Positions 1 through 5,258 of a DNA stretch of 7,439 nt are shown here, piece by piece. This DNA comes from Planctomycetota bacterium (GTDB taxonomy: Bacteria > Planctomycetota > UBA11346). The position numbers were made by a program, and so were the translations under genes. Each line of letters begins with the position of its first letter. The stretch's first letter is position 1. The notes beneath the pieces are model-generated. The model saw only the letters and a program-made list of their open reading frames with translations, was not told where the DNA came from and searched no databases. The DNA is taken from assembly GCA_024641365.1 (NCBI GenBank), contig JAHEDF010000181.1:1-7439 (forward strand), written 5' to 3'.

Positions 1-270
1 TGCAGCGTTTTTTACAAAAGCACGATGCGCTAATTCACGAATAATGACATCAGCCAAGCCCGCCATATGCAACGACACGTCTAAACCAGTCATTTCGTTG
101 ATATGTTCGTTAAATGTTTCCGCTAGCTTATCTAATTCTCGGGTACGGATACCTTTAATATGTGCTATTCCCTCATTACGAGGAAGATGTCGGGAAGAGG
201 ACAACTCCTCAGCTAATGCAGGAAACTGAGGAATCGTCGGAAGCACACTACTATCATACGTCATAAGCAT
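1..270 (-). CDS. Unidentified protein, N-terminal 90 residues (gene continues past left edge)
   Basis: A reverse-strand frame is open from the edge of the window to an ATG at 270-268, with a second in-frame ATG at 264-262. Further upstream the frame closes at a stop at 324-322. The 90 visible residues begin MLMTYDSSVL and have no signal peptide or membrane segment. From about residue 43 the sequence is charged and helix-like: RTRELDKLAETFNEH is followed by a hydrophobic helix, MAGLADVIIRELAHRAF (69-85). This amphipathic pattern looks far more protein-like than the competing 61-codon frame on the other strand (44-229). The LADVIIREL helix vaguely recalls helices in GlnE/DUF294-type nucleotidyltransferases, but that is too weak for a name. 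No good Shine-Dalgarno precedes either ATG, so the start is uncertain. The gene is divergent from the one at 639. Confidence 0.65.
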   Translation of the reverse strand, partial: MLMTYDSSVLPTIPQFPALAEELSSSRHLPRNEGIAHIKGIRTRELDKLAETFNEHINEMTGLDVSLHMAGLADVIIRELAHRAFVKNAA

Positions 271-319
271 CAAAAGATAACACCAGGGAAAAAAGAGCCA
301 ATGGACAGAGACCAGCGCC

Positions 320-340
320 AGCTATTTCATGTAAATAGCT
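320..340. repeat. Palindrome, 8-bp arms, 5-nt spacer
   Basis: AGCTATTT (320-327) and AAATAGCT (333-340) are perfect inverted repeats around CATGT. The element lies 50 bp upstream of the leftward gene's ATG at 270. No U-tract follows on either strand, so it is not a rho-independent terminator. An operator, or a hairpin in the 5' leader of the left gene, are the likely options. The function is inferred from position only. Confidence 0.4.
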
Positions 341-536
341 TCATACAGATCATTTAGTGACAACCACGATAACACAAAATCTTTGTCAGGTCTTAACATT
401 TGATTGAATATATGAAACATGACCTTGCTCAAATACCCCTGTCAGATTGTTAATACAATTAAACAAAGTCAGTAGAGAGACAGTATGAAATGTTAACTGG
501 CTCGATTACGTACCTAACCGTACAACAAAGAACCAA

Positions 537-565
537 TTGACAGGTCATACTAATGACTGTCTATT
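537..565 (+). promoter_or_regulatory. Sigma70-like promoter for the basic protein gene
   Basis: A perfect -35 hexamer TTGACA (537-542) is followed after 17 bp by TCTATT (560-565), which matches four of six positions of TATAAT. Transcription would start near 572, giving a leader of about 66 nt before the ATG at 639. The leader begins with a small hairpin, TCAGC (573-577) with GCTGA (583-587). This is the best promoter match in the window. It rests on sequence only. Confidence 0.6.
539..561. promoter_or_regulatory. Inverted repeat overlapping the promoter, candidate operator
   Basis: GACAGGTCAT (539-548) faces ATGACTGTC (553-561) across ACTA; the arms match except for one extra G in the left arm. 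The element starts inside the -35 hexamer and reaches the first bases of the -10, so a bound protein would block the polymerase. The heptamer TCATACT within it (545-551) has an inverted copy, AGTATGA, at 482-488. The basic protein encoded just downstream has HTH-like units, so autoregulation is possible but unproven. Confidence 0.4.
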
Positions 566-638
566 CCCGCCTTCAGCAAAACGCTGAGATCAAGAACGCT
601 GATTACATAAACATCAGAGTCATTTCAAAAGGACTGCC

Positions 639-1181
639 ATGAAATCCAAAAAATCTAAGACCGCTAAAAAGCCATCAAATCTCTCAAAAGCAGAGTGTCA
701 GGCGATCGTGAAATCAGCGCAGGCAAAATCAACTCTGATGACCGAACTAAAGAAGAGAAAAATATCCTACGCAAAATGGCGTCGTTTATGCTCCGAATAT
801 AAGATTGACGGATCGTCACGCCGTGGCCGTCGTGCTACCACGTACACCGATGACGTGCTGAAAAAGATTCGCTCATTAGTTAACTCTGGCTCATTCTTAA
901 CTGATGCCTGTAAAAAAGTTGGTGTTGATCACAGTAATTTCTTACGTTGGTGCCGTCGCCGTGGTATCTCAGCTATGACTGATGCACAACGTAATCGCAA
1001 TCGCAAACGTCAATACGATCAAATGGGTCCAGCAACAGCCAAGCGCATGAAAAAGATGTGGGCTGATGGTAAAATGAAAAATGTTGGCATCAGCGCTAAA
1101 CGCCGTGCCGTCTCAAAAAAGAAAGCTGCTACACCCGCAGCTAAAAAGGCTAAAAAAGCAAAAAAAGGCAGTAAGAAATAA
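639..1181 (+). CDS. Very basic protein with two HTH-like units and a histone H1-like tail
   Basis: A 180-residue protein with no family I can name. By my count it has 36 Lys and 19 Arg against 11 Asp/Glu, so net charge is about +44. Visible parts: a Lys-rich N-terminus (1-17); an HTH-like unit (about 19-56); a basic linker SSRRGRRATT (59-68) whose RGR core is AT-hook-like but lacks the usual Pro; a second unit (about 70-110) with the pattern FLTDACKKVGVDHSNFLRWC typical of transposase or terminase-small-subunit helix-turn-helices; a basic helical stretch (115-148); and a Lys/Ala tail (160-180) like histone H1 or bacterial AlgP/Hc1-type tails. A good Shine-Dalgarno, AAGGA (629-633), lies 5 nt before the ATG, so the start is firm. 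The gene has its own promoter and is followed by a strong hairpin, so it is probably monocistronic. Likely role: DNA or nucleoid binding (inference). A mobile-element or phage-derived DNA-binding protein is the alternative. Confidence 0.8.
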   Translation: MKSKKSKTAKKPSNLSKAECQAIVKSAQAKSTLMTELKKRKISYAKWRRLCSEYKIDGSSRRGRRATTYTDDVLKKIRSLVNSGSFLTDACKKVGVDHSNFLRWCRRRGISAMTDAQRNRNRKRQYDQMGPATAKRMKKMWADGKMKNVGISAKRRAVSKKKAATPAAKKAKKAKKGSKK

Positions 1182-1229
1182 ACCACACTAGTTGGATTCT
1201 AGCGATTTCTCATTAGAACCCTGGTTATA

Positions 1230-1238
1230 TGTTACAAT
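1230..1238 (+). promoter_or_regulatory. Extended -10 element just before the long hairpin
   Basis: TGTTACAAT at 1230-1238 reads as an extended -10 (TG, one base, TACAAT, five of six consensus positions). Transcription would start at about G1243-G1244, the first bases of the hairpin at 1243-1294. No good -35 is present 16-18 bp upstream, which extended -10 promoters can tolerate. It may be fortuitous in AT-rich DNA. Confidence 0.35.
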
Positions 1239-1242
1239 TTCT

Positions 1243-1302
1243 GGCTCAATTGATCATCTTTTCTGTCTTAGACAGGGGAATGTTCAATTGAGCCTTTTTT
1301 TT
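1243..1302 (+). terminator. Long hairpin with U8 tail: intrinsic terminator, possibly a small RNA
   Basis: GGCTCAATTGA (1243-1253) pairs perfectly with TCAATTGAGCC (1284-1294) over 11 bp. The stem continues inward after a T-T mismatch with 3 bp (1255-1257 with 1280-1282), a bulged C1258 and 9 more pairs (1259-1267 with 1271-1279, three of them G-U), closed by a UUA loop. Eight T residues (1295-1302) follow directly. That is 23 pairs in a 52-nt hairpin, much longer than a terminator needs. It lies 61 nt after the stop codon of the basic protein gene and would end its transcript. Because an extended -10 lies directly upstream, it could also be a free-standing RNA of about 60 nt. There is no A-tract on the left side, so it acts on forward transcripts only. 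Confidence 0.85.
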
Positions 1303-1371
1303 GAGGAAATTTACCGGGATTTGTAAAGACATGCTACAAATTTTCGTGGGCAACCTCCTGAAATCCCATAT

Positions 1372-1392
1372 TTGCAAATTGCATACTGCAAT
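1372..1392 (+). repeat. Three tandem 7-bp units with TGCA core in the aroA leader
   Basis: TTGCAAA, TTGCATA and CTGCAAT follow one another at 1372-1392, so the core TGCA recurs exactly every 7 bp (1373, 1380, 1387). The units create overlapping short palindromes that could form alternative hairpins in the leader. They sit immediately before the preferred aroA start at 1408. Function unknown. Confidence 0.3.
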
Positions 1393-1407
1393 CGACGCTG
1401 CTCAACC

Positions 1408-2727
1408 ATGTCCGCCCCCCCCCTAACGATTTCTGCCGTTCCCGAGCGCTGCATAACAACATGGCGTGTTCCAGGTTCAAAAAGTATTACCAATCGAGCC
1501 TTAGTTTTAGCCGCATTAGCTGAAGGCACTTCTGTTTTAGAAAACGTTTTAACCAGTGATGATACGCGTCACATGCGCACGGCATTAGCTGACATGGGAA
1601 TTACCATGCGGGATGGTGCTGCTGATCAACTTATTATAGAAGGTGGTCGTTCAAAATTACAGGCTGTTGAACATGAGATTTTTATTGGCAACAGTGGCAC
1701 CACGGTACGCTTTTTGAGCGCCTTGGCTGTCCTTGTTCCTGGGATCACTACATTTATTGGTGATGAGCATATGGCGAAGCGGCCAATTGCTGATTTAGTT
1801 GACGGATTAAAGCAAGTTGGCGTCGACATTTCATGCCTTAATGGCTGTCCACCTATTACTATTCGCGGTGGGCGCGTTGCTGGTGGCTCACTGCGCATGC
1901 GTGGAAATAAATCTAGTCAATATTTTTCTGCTGTGCTTATGGCATTAAGTCTTGCTGATGCACCGATAGCAATTCATATTGATGGCACTTTAGTAAGTCG
2001 ACCCTATGTTGATATGACGCGGCGCATGATTGCCGACTTTGGTGGAAGAATAGATGAAATTGACGATGGATTTTTAATTCGTCAGGTGCCTAATTTTCGC
2101 GCCCGTTCTTACACCATAGAACCGGACGCATCCTCGGCGAGCTATCCCTTTGCTTGTGCCGCTATTGGCGGTCACAAAATAACCGTTCCCAACATGACCC
2201 AAAATTCTCTGCAAGGTGATTATAAATTTGTAGATATTTTAGAGCGCATGGGTGCACGCGTCGAACGTCGACCTGATGCGACCGTTGTTGAAGGCACGCA
2301 ACCTTTAAAAGGCATCGACGTTGATATGCATCATATTAGTGACACGGTCATGACCTTAGCAGCCATCGCGCCATTATGTAGCGGACCAACAACTATTCGT
2401 AATGTCGCTAATATTCGAATAAAAGAAACCGATCGCCTGATTGCCACCGTCAATGAATTACGTCGTATTGGCCAAGAAGTGGAACATGGTGATGATTGGT
2501 TAAAAATTACACCGCAACCATTAAAGCCTGCGACTATTTCCTGTTATAGTGATCATCGCATGGCTATGAGTTTTGCCATATTAGCCATCAATGCTCAGGA
2601 TCGTTTTTGGGAATCATCAATTCCCCCGTCAGCACGGAAATTAATTATTGAGGATCCCGCCTGTACAGCAAAAACTTATCCGCAATTCTGGGATGATTTA
2701 AAACAATTATCACCAGCTATACAATAA
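1408..2727 (+). CDS. aroA: 3-phosphoshikimate 1-carboxyvinyltransferase (EPSP synthase)
   Basis: The enzyme transfers the enolpyruvyl group of phosphoenolpyruvate to shikimate-3-phosphate, the sixth step of the cytoplasmic shikimate pathway to chorismate. With the ATG at 1408 it has 439 residues, close to the family's 425-450. Diagnostic motifs in order: VPGSKSITNRA (21-31, Lys25), GNSGTTVRF (94-102), AKRPIADL (123-130, Arg125), SSQYFSA (169-175, Gln171), EPDASSASY (238-246), HISDTVM (309-315, Asp312), IKETDRL (338-344, Glu340), SDHRMAM (381-387) and CTAKTYP (419-425, Lys422). The catalytic set looks complete. The frame is open upstream to a TTG at 1372, but the family starts close to the LTI segment, so ATG 1408 is preferred; neither has a clear Shine-Dalgarno. 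Two oddities are Phe102 where the E. coli enzyme has Pro101, and about 13 extra residues near 395-410. rsmD follows 55 bp downstream on the same strand. Confidence 0.97.
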   Translation: MSAPPLTISAVPERCITTWRVPGSKSITNRALVLAALAEGTSVLENVLTSDDTRHMRTALADMGITMRDGAADQLIIEGGRSKLQAVEHEIFIGNSGTTVRFLSALAVLVPGITTFIGDEHMAKRPIADLVDGLKQVGVDISCLNGCPPITIRGGRVAGGSLRMRGNKSSQYFSAVLMALSLADAPIAIHIDGTLVSRPYVDMTRRMIADFGGRIDEIDDGFLIRQVPNFRARSYTIEPDASSASYPFACAAIGGHKITVPNMTQNSLQGDYKFVDILERMGARVERRPDATVVEGTQPLKGIDVDMHHISDTVMTLAAIAPLCSGPTTIRNVANIRIKETDRLIATVNELRRIGQEVEHGDDWLKITPQPLKPATISCYSDHRMAMSFAILAINAQDRFWESSIPPSARKLIIEDPACTAKTYPQFWDDLKQLSPAIQ

Positions 2728-2782
2728 TTATTTTACCCATTCATCTCCACCAATGTCTCCGCAAAGAATAAACTAATAACGT

Positions 2783-3346
2783 ATGCTGCGCATCATCGCT
2801 GGAACTTTTAAAGGCCGAAAATTGTTAGCTCCCCCAGGGTTAGCGACTCGACCGCTTCCTGATCGCATTAAACAATCGTTATTTGATTGGTTAGGACAAT
2901 CATGTGATGGAATGCGCGTCGCTGATATTTGCGCCGGTTCTGGATCATTTGGATGCGAAGCGGCAAGTCGCGGTGCTGCTGAGGTGCATTTAATTGAAAG
3001 CGGGCGTCACGCCATTTCAAATTTACAAGCTAATTTAAGGTCACTTGGTCAACCACCATCCTTGCGTTTACATACAAAAGATTTTCAACAGGTATTACCC
3101 GCACTTGCAAATCTAGATTTAATTTTTGCTGACCCGCCATTTCCTTGGTTTACAGATCAACCCGAAACGCTCACTGAATTATTATCATTATCAGCGCATG
3201 CTATCGCACCACTCGGTCGCATAGTAATACGCGGGGAACGGGGTTATGATTTGCCAAGTTTACCTAGCGACTTACGTCAAATTGATCGCCGTTTTTATGG
3301 ACGTAGTTGGGTTGCGCTGATTCAGAAGCTCAGAAAAACTAAATGA
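2783..3346 (+). CDS. rsmD: 16S rRNA (guanine(966)-N(2))-methyltransferase
   Basis: An S-adenosylmethionine-dependent methyltransferase that modifies G966 of 16S rRNA during assembly of the small ribosomal subunit. The 187 residues match the usual family length. Motifs: RIIAGTFKGRKL (3-14), the family's TRPLPDRIKQSLFDWL (22-37), SAM-binding motif I ADICAGSGSFG (47-57), acidic Glu72 at the end of the second strand (HLIES), and catalytic motif IV DPPF (117-120). The N-terminal MLRIIAG is where the family normally begins, which supports ATG 2783, although the preceding AAAGAA is a weak Shine-Dalgarno. It lies 55 bp after aroA on the same strand with no terminator between, so cotranscription is likely. 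RsmD is often beside coaD or ftsY in proteobacteria; neither is seen here. The Arg-Pro segment is worded more like PVC-group homologues than E. coli RsmD (recalled by eye). Confidence 0.93.
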   Translation: MLRIIAGTFKGRKLLAPPGLATRPLPDRIKQSLFDWLGQSCDGMRVADICAGSGSFGCEAASRGAAEVHLIESGRHAISNLQANLRSLGQPPSLRLHTKDFQQVLPALANLDLIFADPPFPWFTDQPETLTELLSLSAHAIAPLGRIVIRGERGYDLPSLPSDLRQIDRRFYGRSWVALIQKLRKTK

Positions 3347-3375
3347 CAATTCATTATAAGATATTTATTAACAAT

Positions 3376-3389
3376 TACTTACGTAAATA
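3376..3389. repeat. Imperfect 14-bp palindrome around TTACGTAA
   Basis: TTACGTAA (3379-3386) is a perfect 8-bp palindrome that extends to 14 bp with one mismatched pair. Its centre lies 49 bp upstream of the centre of the larger palindrome at 3422-3441. It could be a second operator or part of the promoter for the tetR operon. It is short and AT-rich, so chance is possible. Confidence 0.25.
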
Positions 3390-3421
3390 TTAAGCCGAAT
3401 TGTTGCTAAGCACTTGCGGCC

Positions 3422-3441
3422 TATCTATCAGTAGGTAGATA
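3422..3441. promoter_or_regulatory. Candidate TetR operator in the regulator's own leader
   Basis: TATCTATC (3422-3429) and GGTAGATA (3434-3441) are inverted repeats with seven of eight positions matching around AGTA. The size and symmetry are typical of sites bound by TetR-family dimers. The element ends 8 bp before the regulator's ATG at 3450, and GGTAG within it is the only Shine-Dalgarno-like run, so occupancy would interfere with transcription through the leader. Binding by the adjacent regulator is inferred from position. I could not fix the promoter; a weak TTGTTG at 3400-3405 is one possible -35. Confidence 0.6.
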
Positions 3442-3449
3442 AACCGCCC

Positions 3450-4034
3450 ATGACACCACCTGTCCAAACAAATACCCGCGAAGCGCTGCTAGAAGCCGCG
3501 CTCGACCAACTCCAGCGCGTTGGCTTTAGCTCGTTTAGTTTCCGCACACTGGGAGAAATAGTCGGCATTTCTTCGGCAAGTATCCATTATCATTTTTCAA
3601 CTAAAGCCGATCTTGGTATAGCGCTCGTTGATTGGGTCCGCGCAAAACATGAACCCGATATGGTCACGCTATGTGATCAATATCCGAATATTCGCGATCG
3701 TTTTCTGGCGCTTGCTGAAAAAATGGCACAAGAAACATGCATAAATGGAAAATCATGTCCGATTAATATTTTATTATCTGAATTTGCGACACTTCCAGAC
3801 CCATTAAAGATCAAAGTAAAAACTTGGGTTGATGATATTATTAATTATTTAGCCAATTGGCTAACCATTGGTCGAGAAAATGGACACTTATATTTTCCAG
3901 GAAACGCCACCACGCAAGCACGCTTAGTGTGGTCGGTGTTAGAACATGGCACGCAAATGGAACGAACTAATGATGAGCAACCATTTCTGCCGTTGATGCG
4001 TCATCTCATTGATACAATGACGCCTCAAAAATAA
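3450..4034 (+). CDS. TetR-family transcriptional regulator of the efflux operon
   Basis: A 194-residue protein of TetR length and layout. The N-terminal DNA-binding domain spans about residues 8-60 and contains the classical HTH: FSFRTLGEIVGIS (29-41), turn, then SASIHYHFSTKADLGIALV (42-60), with the family's typical YHF-KADL segment. The remainder is an all-helical ligand-binding and dimerisation domain. Its segment CINGKSCPINILLSEF (97-112) resembles TetR proteins of the NemR/AcuR kind that carry a conserved Cys there; Cys75, Cys97 and Cys103 are candidates for reactive-ligand sensing (inference). The gene is first in a same-strand run: the adaptor gene starts 28 bp after the stop. With the palindrome at 3422-3441 this suggests an autorepressor that also controls the pump, rather than the more usual divergent regulator. 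The ligand cannot be told from sequence. Confidence 0.92.
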   Translation: MTPPVQTNTREALLEAALDQLQRVGFSSFSFRTLGEIVGISSASIHYHFSTKADLGIALVDWVRAKHEPDMVTLCDQYPNIRDRFLALAEKMAQETCINGKSCPINILLSEFATLPDPLKIKVKTWVDDIINYLANWLTIGRENGHLYFPGNATTQARLVWSVLEHGTQMERTNDEQPFLPLMRHLIDTMTPQK

Positions 4035-4062
4035 TAAATACTTTTCTTTAGAAAGCTTCATT

Positions 4063-5256
4063 ATGCGAATCACTTTTACTTTATTAACACTTTTATTGTT
4101 ATCAGGCTGCGTCGGCGATAAACCCAAGCAAGAACAACACAGCATGCCACCACCGCAAGTTGGTGTAGCAAGTCCGATAGCAGCTACTTTACCAATATAT
4201 AAACAATTAACCGGTTCCATTGAAGCCCTTGAAACCGTGCAATTAAATCCGCAAGTCAGCGGACTTGTTACAGCGGTACACGTTAAAGATGGAGCCTTAG
4301 TAAAGGCTGGCGATCTCATTCTTGAAATTGATCAAGCTCCTTATTTAGCCACCATTGAACGCATTAAGGCAGAAATCGCGCGCGCCGAAGCAAAAGTACA
4401 TGTGTCGACTTTACAAGTCAAACGTGGCGAGCAATTAGTCGCAGAAAATGTTATAGCTCAACAGCAATATGATAACTATGTTGGCGATTTAAAAACGGCG
4501 CAAGCTGATTTAGCAGCTGCACAAGCTGCACTGACAACTGCAAATTTAGATTTAGGCTATACGAAAGTCACTGCGCCAATTGCTGGCAGAATTGGAAAAA
4601 TATTAACCACTGTTGGTAATTTAGTTCAGGGCGGCGGTCCCGTTCCACCGACTTATATAACCACCATTGTTAGTTTAGATCCGACCTATGTGACTTTTGA
4701 TCTTGATGAAGCAACGTGGAATAAAATTGGTGGCACCTTATTAGACGCTACGAAAGGCGGCGACCCCTTCCCAGTTAATGTCGGCTTGCTTGGCGAAGAT
4801 GGCTACCCACATCAAGGCACGGTGCGTACCGTTGATAATCATATCGACCAAGGCAGTGGTTCGATGCGTATTCGTGCGGTATTAGCAAACCCTAAACTGA
4901 CGTTGACTCCAGGAGCTTTTGCGCGTGTGCAGTTACAACTTGGGGCGCCTAAGTCGGTTTTATTAGTCCATGAAAAAGCAATCTTGAGCCAATTTAATAA
5001 TCGTATCGTCTATGTACTTAATGAGAAAAATGAAACCGCGCAAAAGATTATTACCGTAAGTGAGCAAATAGATAATAAACGTGTTGTGACCGATGGTTTA
5101 TCTGCCAGTGATCGTCTTGTGGTAATCGGTCAGTCCAAAATATTTATGCCCGGGATGGTGGTCGCACCACATCCTGCCTCGATGGAAACCGGCACGATAA
5201 TTGAAAATGCGCAGACGACCGAAGCCGCTCCTTCCGTCAAAAATGAAGGTAAATAG
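4063..5256 (+). CDS. RND efflux periplasmic adaptor (membrane fusion protein), lipoprotein
   Basis: The periplasmic adaptor that links an inner-membrane RND pump to an outer-membrane channel. 397 residues, normal for the AcrA/MexA/OqxA family. A lipoprotein signal with lipobox LSGC places the acylated Cys at residue 16. Next come the first lipoyl half (about 62-92, NPQVSGLVTAVHVKDGALVKAG), a helical hairpin rich in Ala, Gln and Lys (95-160), the second lipoyl half with TKVTAPIAGRIGK (167-179), a beta-barrel domain (about 200-295, including SLDPTYVTFDLDE) and a membrane-proximal domain (about 298-370, GMVVAPHP). The last 25 residues look disordered. The start ATG at 4063 is supported by the signal peptide and by AGAAAG 7 nt upstream. 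The residue after the lipid Cys is Val, not the Asp of AcrA. The permease gene begins 2 bp after the stop, and GAAGG (5245-5249) inside this gene serves as its ribosome site, implying translational coupling. Confidence 0.95.
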   Translation: MRITFTLLTLLLLSGCVGDKPKQEQHSMPPPQVGVASPIAATLPIYKQLTGSIEALETVQLNPQVSGLVTAVHVKDGALVKAGDLILEIDQAPYLATIERIKAEIARAEAKVHVSTLQVKRGEQLVAENVIAQQQYDNYVGDLKTAQADLAAAQAALTTANLDLGYTKVTAPIAGRIGKILTTVGNLVQGGGPVPPTYITTIVSLDPTYVTFDLDEATWNKIGGTLLDATKGGDPFPVNVGLLGEDGYPHQGTVRTVDNHIDQGSGSMRIRAVLANPKLTLTPGAFARVQLQLGAPKSVLLVHEKAILSQFNNRIVYVLNEKNETAQKIITVSEQIDNKRVVTDGLSASDRLVVIGQSKIFMPGMVVAPHPASMETGTIIENAQTTEAAPSVKNEGK

Positions 5257-5258
5257 CA

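Larger units (their letters stand above)
271..638. other. Divergent intergenic region, 368 bp, regulatory
   Basis: No convincing coding frame is visible on either strand. The region separates a reverse gene ending its 5' side at 270 from a forward gene starting at 639. It contains an 8-bp-arm palindrome (320-340), a forward sigma70-like promoter (537-565) and an overlapping inverted repeat (539-561). The pentamer GACAG or its complement CTGTC recurs at 439-443, 479-483, 539-543 and 557-561. I could not find a convincing reverse-strand promoter for the left gene. Confidence 0.6.

Noticed and set aside
44..229. Forward 61-codon open frame at the left edge
   Set aside because: It lies opposite a longer, edge-to-ATG reverse frame whose translation has much better helical and charge pattern; the forward product looks random.
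503..523. Direct repeat CGTAC at 509-513 and 519-523
   Set aside because: Only 5 bp each with one 10-bp spacing; too short to distinguish from chance.
1372..1407. TTG at 1372 as the aroA start, adding 12 residues
   Set aside because: The added residues are Cys/Arg-rich and unlike AroA N-termini, and TTG has no Shine-Dalgarno. ATG 1408 fits the family.
3346..3403. Inverted repeat ACAATTC/GAATTGT after rsmD as a terminator
   Set aside because: The arms are only 7 bp, 44 nt apart and AT-rich, and no U-tract follows the right arm.
3939..4319. Reverse 126-codon frame across the tetR-adaptor junction
   Set aside because: It overlaps the ends of two well-supported forward genes and the product is Cys/Thr/Leu-rich without recognisable pattern.
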